This document shows, piece by piece, positions 44,783 through 55,436 of a stretch of DNA of 64,000 nt. The stretch covers positions 188,770 through 252,769 of the forward strand of contig CAXAMN010021363.1 in assembly GCA_963970005.1 (NCBI GenBank), in the 5' to 3' direction. Origin of the DNA: Durusdinium trenchii. Its lineage: Eukaryota; Sar; Dinophyceae; Suessiales; Symbiodiniaceae. The notes under the pieces are model-generated. The model was not told the origin of the DNA, did not search any database, and saw nothing but the letters and a program-made list of their open reading frames with translations. Position 1 is the first letter of the stretch; every line of letters starts with the position of its first letter. Position numbers and translations under genes: made by a program.

Positions 44783-45008
44783 GTTGAGGTCCGGCAGGGA
44801 ACACTGCCACGCAACCCTCACAGTTGAGGTCCAGCGGGGAACACTGCCACACGACCCTCGCAGTTGAGGTCCGGCGGGGAACACTGCTACGCGACCCTCG
44901 CAGTTGAGGTCCTGCGGAGAACACTGGCACACGACCCTGGCTATTGAGGTCCGGCGAGGAACACTGCCACACGACCCTCTTAGTTGAGGTCCGGCGGGGA
45001 ACACTACG
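44783..45008. repeat. Six copies of an exact-period 40-bp minisatellite
   Basis: Units start at 44783, 44823, 44863, 44903, 44943 and 44983, each GTTGAGGTCC(G/A/T)GCGG then GGAACACTGCCAC and ACGACCCTCGCA with point changes. The last copy is truncated. There are no variable spacers, so this is not a CRISPR array. Confidence 0.9.
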
Positions 45009-45226
45009 CGGAGGATGAGGAGGAGGAGGAGGTCGGCGACAGCTGACATAAATTCTAACAAACCTCAACTGACAGGTGGGGAAAAAGACGTCAAAGAAGT
45101 ACAAAGGGTGCTGCTTTCACCTCACTTCGAGAAGACAGTGCATTTTCCTATGATCTTTCTTGAACGACACAATGATCTACGTGTTTTTTGATCGACTCAC
45201 TTTTGAGTGACGTGCTGCTCTCGCAG

Positions 45227-45434
45227 ATGCTGCCGTATTTGCACTGGACTTCCCCGCGTCCAGAAGCTACAGGACTGGCAGTCAACTCAAGGGTCCAATC
45301 CATCACACAAGTGCCTCCGGCATTGTCATCAGCACCCGAGCAATTGTTGATGGCATCACTCTGACCTTATCTTCCTGCCGAGGGGACCTTCGCATGCTGG
45401 GAGATTCTCAAAAGGCAAGGGCTTGTCGACCATG
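45227..45434 (+). CDS. Possible orphan exon, function unknown
   Basis: After TCGCAG the sequence stays open for 208 bp and reads AVFALDFPASRSYRTGSQ, ASGIVISTRAIVDGITLTL and DLRMLGDSQKAR, then reaches CATG followed by GTAAGTGG, a strong donor. The composition looks coding. A later stretch near 45750-45860 (SETIRSCEQLQMYAAD) may be a following exon, but no confident join exists. Could be part of a small unrecognised gene. Confidence 0.35.
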
Positions 45435-48240
45435 GTAAGTGGAATCAGGGTGAAGGGAATTCAATAGTTGGGAACCATCCGATGGTTGGACACTCAGATG
45501 TTTGAAAAATTCACACATGGGCTCTAAGCAAAAGACTATTTGGGCCATCCATCTAAAGAAACATTCAACATATAGAAGAGCGGTTCCGAAAGATGTTTCC
45601 ACATCCGCAAGTTTTGGTTGTTTTTTGATCAAATTCCAGCTGCAGATGTATCAAATGCCATCCCAACCTTTCAATCAAACAATTGTGTTTTCCCTCGAAT
45701 TTATATATACACATGTTTCAAGCAACACTCACCCGCAAACACTGACTGTGGTAGCCACTATCAAGGCCCTGACGTGGACTCTTGTTCTTCAAATCAGTGA
45801 GACAATCCGATCTTGTGAGCAACTGCAAATGTATGCTGCAGACCAAGTCTCAACCAAGAACCCCCCAACAGGTTCATGTTTTGCCAAAAGGTACGTTTTG
45901 CCTGTGACGTGTGCATTTGCGTGAGGCGTTGCTGAACCGATTTCCGCGACAGGCCCAAGGGTCTGCAGCGGAGCCGAGCTTCTATGTATTGTACTGCAGT
46001 GTTCGCAGAATTGACACAGGAACTTTGTGAATGTGAGTTTGTATCTAGATGGAGGATCCAAATCTCGAGTTTTTGCTGATGAGTTTGTCATGATTTGTCA
46101 TGGATGATAAACTCAGAATTTTCGACACGGTCTTTCCTCACCATCGTCACAGGTGCGCACGCACCAGCGGATGCTCTTCGGGATTCAGGCGACGGGGGGA
46201 ATGTCGGGTATTGGTGTTGTGTGCGTGTGTCGCAAACGAGCGTAACGGTAGGTTTGCGGTGCTAAACAGTTAAACAGAAACAGACCAATCACACCGCTTG
46301 TGTCCATTATCCTTTCTATACTACACTCAGTGCGTAGAGTTCTCATCAGACACTCCTCTTTTTCAACGAGCCTCGGATCCAGCGACGCTATGTCGAGCCA
46401 TGCCTACAGGTTCCGGTCGAGTCAAGAGTTAAGAGGTTGTTTCGCAGTTGATTGAGGAATGTTCCGCAAAGGAAAAAGGAACAAGATCCGGATTGTGCTT
46501 TGATATGTTCTCTTGATCTATAAGTCTACACACACACTCTCTCACTCTCTCTCTCTCTCGTCCAGAAAGGTTCCGATTGCTGCCAAAGAGGAAACAGAAA
46601 ACATGCTGGGTTGGAGCACGCAGTCTCCAGGGCGACCTTGTCAGCTTTGGAGATGACCAGGGTGCTGTGCGGTCGAGGGACCTGGCGGAAAGCGCTGCGG
46701 AAACCGAAGCGAAGGGTGTTGGTCCGTGTCACCTGCGACATGGGAAGAAGCTATTGCTGTCACTTGACTCGACTAGGAATTTCTGAAGATTTCATTTAAG
46801 TAAAAACAGGCTAAGGGGAGAAATCTCTAATGTAACCCACCGCCCTGGCCTGGTCAGAGAAGAGTTGGGTGTCTCCTCATTTTGAGCCGCTCTGGCACCT
46901 CCAGCACCCTCTATCATTGAAATGAGCCTACCTACCCGCATCACCAACAAGAAAGTTAATTCCAGAAGTTGCAAAGGGGTGGCTATTGGAAGCTAGGGAT
47001 GTTCTCCACTCACTTGGCGTCCAAACACCTACCTTTGAAATTCTTTGGAGCTCCTACTTGTTGTACCTGCACTTCCATCAACAGTCTCATGCCATACAGC
47101 CTTTGCACCTCCCTGATCCACCAGATAAAGCAACCATCAACTTGTTCTCCGACCAAATCAAACCCCCACTCCATCCACTCATCTCCATCTCCCTTTCATG
47201 TTACATCAATCATTTCAATGACTCATTTGCCATTCTTCTGAGGCTCTTCTCTTTGAGCTCCTTCGAGGAGCTTGTGTCTTTTCCCGCACACCAGCGGCCC
47301 TGCACTGCCGCTACGCCCGGGCTCCTGGTCGTCGCCACCACCGCGTAGCCACCGTCAAAGCCGAACAAGGTGTTCTCGGTCGAGGGTCCAAGTCCATGCC
47401 ATAGCCTATAGACTCTAGACACTCGTCCTTGTGCTACAATGCAATTTGAAGGCACCCTCATCGCGTCATCTAAAACATATTGGTATAATTTGGTATATAT
47501 TGGACCTCACATCAGCATGCCATTTGTCCCGCAGAAAAAAAGAACTACGTGCAACAACTTCTAAAAGCGGGTTCCGGAGCACGGGGGGATTTGCAAACAT
47601 ATAGATATGTACACATTATGCATGTATGCTGTATAATACTGATACTGTATAACATAAATTAAATCTATACCACTGTGTTCAGTAAATGATGTTGTTTCCA
47701 CTCATCGGCTGGGCTGTTCAGATCCTTCGCCCTAGGCTTCGAAGGGAGAGCACGAATGGGAAGAGTGGTGACCTTTTGAGGCGAGTTCCGGGAGTGGTGA
47801 CGTAAGAACATGTTCATCATGTGGAGAGCTTTTAGCAGAGCATCCTGATCTGCGTGATTTTCGTGTGTCACGGATCTGTATCCAGTGTATTTTGTTTTAT
47901 TTTGTTCAGAGAGATGTTGAGAGTTGCAGTGTGATATAAGTGTTAGGCTAGCTGACTAGTCTAGCCAGTCGGAATAGTTGATAAACTCGCAAGTTTGTTG
48001 CAGGGTGTGGGTTATTGATTACGAAAGCCAGCCTTCGTAGAAGGCGCTAGCGGAGTTGTGTCTGGCGAACGAAGTGAGTAGTTAGGGGGTCTGGGGGGGT
48101 GGCCCGAGAAAGGTATACGTCAACTCAGCACATGCTGGGGGAGGAGGGTGCTCCGAGGGAAGGTTTTTTGAGGTTGTGTTGGAGGTGATTTTTGAGGGGT
48201 GGTGATGCAAGAAATGCCAAATGCATCATTTGCATCATCT
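45435..48240. other. Gene-poor region
   Basis: No gene supported beyond the weak exon candidates near 45.3-45.9 kb. A CT run lies at 46536-46559. The frames at 46577-46800 are open in several registers on both strands, so no choice can be made. Confidence 0.4.
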
Positions 48241-48246
48241 GAATGG

Positions 48247-48770
48247 AAAGGTGTAGTTAGCACCTTGCAAGGTAGAGAGACCTAGGGTAGCTATAGTGCA
48301 GCTACCAGGTATAGTACTTCAAGTTCCCTTTCCGTCAACCGCTTGAGAACCTCTACACACGCACAGCAATCCACAGCCTTGAAGTCTCATTCGTGCTTTG
48401 AACTTGTATAGGTGTGTAAGAGGCATAGCAACATACTATTTATACGGACCCAGGGTAGCTACAAGTAGCTACAGTTCTGGTATGGCGCGCAGCTGTGGTT
48501 TTCAAGCTAAAGTCAAGGTGGCCTGAGACCAGGGTTTGCTGCCCTAAAACACTCTGTTCAGGCCACCTTGAAAATAAAGGTGTAGTTGGCACCTTGCCAG
48601 GTATAGACACCCAGGGTAGCTATGTAGCTGTGGTTTTCAAGCTAAATTCAAGGTGGCCTGAGACCACGGTTTGCTGCCCTAAAACACTCTGTTCAGGCCA
48701 CCTTGAAAATAAAGGTCTTGTAGCTACAATTCTGTTCCCAGGTATGGCGCGCATCAGGCTTCACAGACAG
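48247..48770. repeat. Repeat cluster with two identical-layout hairpins
   Basis: Two copies of a unit of about 134 bp hold a 14-bp stem (TCAAGGTGGCCTGA and TCAGGCCACCTTGA) around a 31-nt loop, at 48513-48571 and 48648-48706. They are linked by a GGTGTAGTTGGCACCTTGCCA-like block that also occurs near 48252. The open frame 48495-48779 is repetitive and probably not a gene. Confidence 0.8.
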
Positions 48771-51700
48771 TGGAAATAGCTTCTTCCCGGCTTTGCACTG
48801 CGAATCAGCCCCACAAAAGCGCTGGCTTTCGTTTTGCAGTTTCTCAGGTATGTTCTTTATCTCGGGCTATAAAGGCATTTGTTAAGGCTGGTGTATTTGT
48901 AGGTGGACCTTGAAATTGATCCAAGAGCTATTGTTGTTGTGGTGGATGGATAGATGTATAAGGAATATGTTTCATGGTCACCACATTTGCAAAACAGGAG
49001 CCTTATTAATTAAATAGGCTAGCCCGCTTAAGAAGGTGCTCTCGTGGTGGTGCACCGTTTTGCTTCCAATGGTAGGGGGCATGTCAATGTCGCTTGCTCA
49101 GCAATCGTTCGCTTACCCAATACTGTCAGTGGGTCGGCGGTCAGGTTTTGACGGCTTCATGAGGTCAACCTTTGAACCAGGCAAAACCGGATATTGACGA
49201 GTGCAAATGTTGTGGAGAATTTGCGTTTTACCCACTGGGAGGCAGTCTATAGCAACACTGATAGAAGCCGAGTCCTATTAATTATTTCCGTGCCAGCCAA
49301 TGCCACCTGCCTGCATGTAGGCAACACAGCGACTACTGTAGGCTGTACCCGCACCGACCAACCATCCTCCCAACTGATTGCCCGCAGACCAACTGATCTA
49401 GTTCAGCGATATTTTGAAGGCACTTGGCAACAAACAGGAAAGCGGACAAAAAACAACACCCAGGTGTCCCAAAACAACGACTTTTTCCCGCAAGTCCGCT
49501 GTAGCTCTTCAACAGAAGCTGTGGCTGGTTGATACACAGCACGACAGCACTTGCACCACAACAACCGCAGCAGCGACGACGGCGGTGACAGTGAAATAGT
49601 TGTACTCGCATCAACCGCATCGCATCAGGAATGTGTTGTCAAGTCGTACCGTCAGCTGGGATCGCTTTCAGTTGTGACGCTGCTGAAGTTCAATGCAAAA
49701 CACAGTCAAGAGACAAGGCCCTTGCCATTGAGGAAAGAGTTTGCTTCGTTGCACCTCTGAACTGAAGGATTCCGTTGTCCGTTGCCCCTTGATTCCCGTA
49801 GTCCGCCCACAAGTGATTTTGCAAGTGTCACTCTATCAAATGCGCAAGGTATCTAGAAGCTGGCTGGGGTCGAGGCCCAGATTTCCTCTTCCTCCTCCGC
49901 GGCTAGAAACACAACAGGTGGTTGGACAAAGCTTTGCCCTTCCTTCTTTCCACGCTGTGTTTTTAGCAGCTGGTTGGGGGGCCTGGGTTTTCTCCATGAC
50001 CGCAATTTCTTTTGAGCAAAAAAGCATCAGGCACTTTCATCTTTGGCATCGTTCGACATAGTGAACAACAACACCATTGCACACCAACAACGAAGCAAGA
50101 ATCCATAATTTTTGAAGATTGCTCTCTTGAATATGAGACCTACCTTATGTGGTGCGGCTGCGCTGGACGGGCAACGTAAGGAACGGCAGTTTAACAGTTT
50201 AACAGCAGCATTTTTCTGCTCAAGGCATTCATGGCCGCTTCCCACATTGAAGAACCACGAACCTTGTGAAGGCCAGCGGCTGTCTAGCCCCCTCAGCAAA
50301 CTTCCAGTGCGTGCTGCCGCACTTCTTTCGCTTCCGAAACGACATTGATATTTAACCCCCAATGGCCCGTCAGATGTGTTTCACAATTTTCCTTCAACCA
50401 TTCAATGACACAAAGCAGTCCGTTCCTTGCGCTGGGTCCAGAGGCACTTTGTCGCCCAAATCAACTCTGAACGTCCAACAAAATCACCCCAAGCATCTTG
50501 CCTTCCATCTCTTTCATCGTGCAATCCTCTTCCTTTTCCAAACCACCATCCCAATTAGACCATTGAGTATAGGCATCCACCCTCACCACATAGAGCATCC
50601 ATTGCCCATTCCTCCTCCATCTCTCATCAAACTTGGGCCAATATGCTAAGCTATCTTTGTTCTCATGGTTCAAACTCTCATGGTTCACACAGAATGTCCA
50701 TAATCGGGTCATCACCTGCAAACCCTACTAGGAAAAAATTGCAGGCCCTTTCAGAACTTGACCACTGGCTTTGGGTCCGTCGCGTTCAGTCGACTGAACG
50801 CCGAACGCTCGCCTTCCGCGCAGTTGCTCGGGCTCACGGCACTTCCCCAACTATGATGCCTGGCAGCTGAGAGCGGGGTGTTTTGTGGGACATTGACATT
50901 GGTCTAATCCTTGCGGATGGAGGAACCCTCAAAAAAGTATGGTTCTAAGTTCAAAGTTCTAAACCGGAGTGCATGTGGTGTCTGTGAACTTAGCTTATAC
51001 TGTATAATAGATAGAATCCTCTGCAGGTAAACCGCACATGTCAATTTTTGTGTTCCAGATGTTTCCAGATGTTGCTATCCAGATGTTTCCAGATACCCCA
51101 GGAGGAACGAAAGCCGCATCCAGACTCTGAAGCACACTACGAAAACCGCCTGGTTGCAGTGGTGACTCCGATGTTTTTCAACGGCAGCGAACAACGACTC
51201 GGAGTCGAAAAGATTGAAATTCCATGAATTCCCGGCTGGTAGCATGTGTTTTTTTTGTTTAAACACATATTTCAAAACGGATTCCTCCAATGTTTTCCAT
51301 ATAATACAATTGTTCATTCATGTTCATTCAGATGCATATCCAATATAGTGTCAAAAACTTTGATCATCATATATACCTTCACGCAACCTCTGACATAGCT
51401 TGCTGCCCTAATTTTGGTTGCAATTTGTGTTGGTTCTTGAGATCACTCCATCCTGGAATAGACATATTTATATAACCACGGCACCAGGGATGCATGGGTC
51501 GGGTAGTGTCACGCTTGTCGTATTTAGTTTACGTTAGACGTCTCCAGCCACCACGTGCTGCGATAAAATGTTTTTAACAATGCCAGACACAACAGCTCAT
51601 TCTTTCTGCCATTCTTTTATGGCACGTCTGAGTTTGACCGATTTCGAGCGGCTTTAGCAGTACCAACTAGTTTTTGTTGCACCCTCCTTTAAGCAACCAC

Positions 51701-52258
51701 AACGGTAGTAATTCAGGCTCTCAAACAGATGAACTTGAGAATGTCCCTGCATTGAACAGATGTAGCAGGAAATGTTTCTGCAAGGGAGTCCGTCCTGCTT
51801 CTTCTTCTCCATATTATGGCTTGATTGCATGCCGCATGACAGTGTTGATGTGTTTTCACCACATGCATGCTCAGTACTCCCCCTCGGAGATTGAACCCCC
51901 CTGAAACATGCACACTCACAGGTTTGGATTGCGTGTCCAGTCCGATTGGCTGGGGATTCTAGCATGGTGTTGATCCTATATACATTCCACTTCAATATAG
52001 TTGATGTTCTGATACCAATTGAGATATGATGTGATTGTTTTCTTATATATGTATATGAGATGTGTTATTTTACTCATTGTAGTTTGTTTGTGTCATTTGT
52101 CTCACTGGTGTCATGGATCATGTTGTTGAAGAACTCCTTGGTCTATCGCATTGATTACTGTTGATTGGCCAAAACAAGAACCTTAAGCCTTCATCAACTG
52201 ATGATATCGATTTTGTGGAACTAAGCGTGTCGTTATCGAAGGTATATATAGTGATCCC
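48771..52258. other. Gene-poor region
   Basis: No gene, RNA gene or element recognised. Short frames on both strands lack motifs and have no good splice context. The tract is AT-richer around 51000-52100. Confidence 0.45.
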
Positions 52259-52337
52259 TGCAGGCTAGTACATAACATTTGTACACGTACTTTGCAGCCC
52301 TCTTTGAGGTCCGAGAAAAGGAGCGCCACTGCTTGCA
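52259..52337 (+). repeat. 5' LTR of element 2 (79 bp)
   Basis: TG...CA ends; identical to 57847-57925. Very short for an LTR, leaving little room for promoter and polyadenylation signals. Confidence 0.95.
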
Positions 52338-52350
52338 TGGTAGCGGAGCC
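52338..52350 (+). promoter_or_regulatory. Primer-binding site of element 2
   Basis: TGGTAGCGGAGCC directly abuts the 5' LTR and is identical to the site of element 1, implying the same tRNA primer. Confidence 0.75.
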
Positions 52351-52493
52351 CGCCAGGGCTCCTGCTCCTGAACCCCTGTGAAACCGGTGTAAGTCCCGAG
52401 TGGCGTCGGTGTGGGCGGCATCCTGTAAATCCACGTGAAATCTCGTGGTGTGGACTCGGCGTAAATCCCTGTGCCGGGTGGCAAGCAGCGCAC

Positions 52494-53440
52494 ATGGCCG
52501 CGCCGCTGACTCCTCCGCAGGCCTTCGACTTGGCCGCTGCAGCTGCTGATGGCTTCGAGGCGCCTACGTCCCAACCACATCCTCTCCTACCTCAGCCAGT
52601 TCCTGGTCCGCGCCTGATCGACACGAAGGCCATCGGAAAGCTCAGAGGATTCAGTGGAAAGGATGAAGATTGGCCAGCTTGGGTGTTCGTTGCACGGGGC
52701 TACGTGCACCTGCTCGACCGTGCTTACCGTGGCATGTTGGAAGCCGCTGAGAACGCCGCCTCCCAGAACGAGCTGTCCATGACCGATATGAGTGACACAG
52801 CTCAGGAATTGTCGACAGTGCTCTTCAACCTGCTCACCCAGAGCGTCGACGGCAGAGCTCTCCAGATCCTGATGAACGTGGAGGGCCAGAATGGGTTCCA
52901 AGCTTGGAAGGCGCTATGTGACGCCTATGAACCACCACATCAAGGAGACCGAGATCCTGGAGACGATCGAATCCTGGGAAGTGCTGGTGAGACGCTATGA
53001 GATGCAGTCGAAAGAGACAGTCTCTGAGTCCATGCGGGTTGCTGTGCTGATGAAGCATGTTCCAAGCCCGGTGAAAGATGCCATGAGAGCTGCTGGGACG
53101 CAGATTGGCACGAACTATGAGAGAGCAAAGAAGTTCATCCGGGACGACCTGCAGACCGGCAACATCTACAAGTCTGGTGGCGCACTGGCCAAGGATGATG
53201 GAGGCTTGGCACCTATGGATGTCTCATGCAGAGAAGGGAAAGAAGGGCAAGTCAAACAAAGGAGACAAAGGAGTCAACAAAGGTGGAAAGTATGACAAGC
53301 AGGGAAAAGGCAAAGCACCCATCACGAATAAGTTCAATGGAGAGTGCTCGTATTGTGGCAAGTGGGGCCACAAGAAAGCAGACTGCCGCACCCTGGTTCG
53401 AGATCGAGCGCGACGAGATGGTGACAAGGGCAAAGGCAAG
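52494..53440 (+). pseudogene. Gag of element 2, three frames
   Basis: Starts at ATG 52494 after a leader of about 155 bp. Frame one (to about 52920) has KLRGFSGKDEDWPAW and a helical capsid region. Frame two (about 52900-53220) has SWEVLVRRYEMQSKE and VLMKHVPSPVKDAMR. Frame three from about 53225 has a Lys/Gly-rich run and a CCHC knuckle at 53345-53386 (CSYCGKWGHKKADC). Together they make an ordinary copia Gag with two single-step frame changes. Confidence 0.8.
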
Positions 53441-54451
53441 AACAGCACCAATGCAGTGCAGAGAGCTTCAAGTGGTTCAGCATCACCACCATCACCTCAG
53501 GGAGCACCTGGAAGCAGCACCAATGCTGTCTACTACTGGATTGACCCAGACAATGACGAGAGGAAGGCATGGGCCGACACCTATGACATCGAGGAAGAGT
53601 ACAGCGATGAGATGTGGGTGATGATGATCCACAAGGCCAACAAGCGGGTGAGTGAATGGCACCACATGAACATTTCCCAGCCTACCGCCACCTCCGTGAA
53701 GTACCTCCTTTGGGACTCTGGCAGTGACGAACACCTCTGCCAACCTGTGTTCAGAGGTGACCAGCACACCGAAGAGTGCCGAGCTGAGCTGCTAGGGATT
53801 TCTGGGAAGAGTTTGGGAAAGCTCGGAAAGAAGCGAGTGAGCTACAAGATTGTGGGCGAGGACGGCAACTTCCTGAACGCCATCACGGAATTCAAGGTGA
53901 GTCAGCAAGCCAGCAAGGACGTGCTTTCAGCTGGCAAGATGAGCAAGAGTGGATTTGTGGCTGACATGAGGAACAAGTTCAAGCCATACCTCAGCCATCC
54001 TGACATCTCATTCAGGATCCCTCTCTACATCCACAGGAACTCCTACTACATCAAGATTGTGGATGACGAGGCCGCGCCGTATGACATGAAGGTGGAAGCC
54101 ACCGTGGCACCGGTGGTGAGGCAAGGAGACCAGTACGACTGGGAATTCGCTGGTGTTGATGAAGATGAAGAAGGGATTGAGATGATCCCACTGCCTGAGG
54201 AATTTGCTCGTGATGAAGCCCATGCTCGTGCAGACCGCCAGAAGCTACATGGGTGGAGGAAGGTGGCAGATCTTCGAGCTCGACTCAAGGAGTTGGACGA
54301 GCCTATCTATGGCGACAAGCACACCCTGTGGACAAGGCTGAAGAAAGCTGAAGCTGCATTGAATGCACGAAGGGCCTCTGCAAGGGACTATGTGGAGAAG
54401 CATAGCGAGAGGCAGCAAGCCTTGCGAGAAGGGCGTGGAGATCCCCAGTGA
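53441..54451 (+). CDS. Protease region of element 2
   Basis: Continues in the third Gag frame. Retropepsin-like motif LLWDSGSDEHLC with the Asp codon at 53714-53716, followed by beta-rich sequence (KRVSYKIVGEDGNFL, ITEFKVS). A later acidic part ends with a possible SAP-like helix pair (LRARLKELDEPIYG, LWTRLKKAE). The frame stops at 54449. Confidence 0.7.
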   Translation, partial: NSTNAVQRASSGSASPPSPQGAPGSSTNAVYYWIDPDNDERKAWADTYDIEEEYSDEMWVMMIHKANKRVSEWHHMNISQPTATSVKYLLWDSGSDEHLCQPVFRGDQHTEECRAELLGISGKSLGKLGKKRVSYKIVGEDGNFLNAITEFKVSQQASKDVLSAGKMSKSGFVADMRNKFKPYLSHPDISFRIPLYIHRNSYYIKIVDDEAAPYDMKVEATVAPVVRQGDQYDWEFAGVDEDEEGIEMIPLPEEFARDEAHARADRQKLHGWRKVADLRARLKELDEPIYGDKHTLWTRLKKAEAALNARRASARDYVEKHSERQQALREGRGDPQ

Positions 54452-55436
54452 TGAGGAGATGAGGCAGCATGCTTTGACACACCTGCCGCCGCAACCATGG
54501 TGTGAATTCTGCACTCGTGGCCATGGAGTCGAAATTGCCCACAAGCGGAGAACCCTGGAGCAGAAGCTGTCTGACAACCACTTCGAGCTTGACTACAGCT
54601 TCTTGAAGACCGACACCAGCCTGGCTGACAAGTTCGAGGAGTGCAGTGACACAGTGCTGTCAGTGGTCGACACTGGCGCCGGCATGGGACTGGCCTTCAG
54701 CATCCCAGCCAAGAACTTGGGCATCCCCTACGTGGTGAAAGTGATCACTTCCTTCATTGCCCAGCTGGGGTATGATACAGTGAAGCTGAGATCAGACAAC
54801 GAGCCGGCAATCAAGAAGGTGAAGGGGCAGATCGCTGAGGCCCTGAGGAAGGGTGAAGCACCCGGAGCTGCCGGATTGAAGATCATCTTCGAGGAGGTTC
54901 CAAGGTACAGCTCACAGAGCCTTGGAACGATGGGGGCATTCCAGAAGCTGCTTCGCGGAGATGTCCTGACTCTGAGGTATGCAGTCGAAGCGGAGTATGG
55001 CATCACATTGCATACATCCCACAACCTATGGCCCTGGTTGGTGCGCTACTGCTCTTTCATCAGATGCCGCTATGCAGTCAAGTCGAACCAGCGCACAGCT
55101 TACCAGGATGCCTTCGACTGCCAGTACACGTCACCTCTCATCCCATTTGCGGAGACGGTCCTCTTCAAGACCCCCATGAGTAAGGCCAGAAGGGCGCATG
55201 GGAGAAATGTGATCACCAAAGGTGAGACGGCATGGGCAAAAGGAATCTACCTCGGCAGGAGTGTGACCAGCAACGAGTACCTCCTTGGCACGCCAGATGG
55301 CACCGTGTCAGCAAGATCTGTGAGGAGATTCGCCGACAGTGCCAAGGCCCATGATCGGGACCTGATGGAGGCCATGATTGGGGTGCCTTGGGACCAAGGA
55401 ACTACCATTGGACGATCGAGGCAATCATGCCGATGA
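54363..55436 (+). pseudogene. Integrase of element 2
   Basis: Zinc-binding part HALTHLPPQPWCEFC with a second Cys/His, then the core: FELDYSFL with Asp at 54591-54593 and LRSDNEPA with Asp at 54795-54797. Where the catalytic Glu is expected (SQSLGTMGAFQKLL) the codon 54942-54944 is CAG, Gln. The rest (NVITKGETAWAKGIYLGR) is the usual copia integrase end. The sensible frame shifts again near 55400. With Gln in place of Glu this integrase would be inactive, if the alignment is right. Confidence 0.75.

Noticed and set aside
44783..45008. CRISPR-like direct repeats
   Set aside because: The 40-bp units are contiguous with no spacers, in a eukaryotic context.
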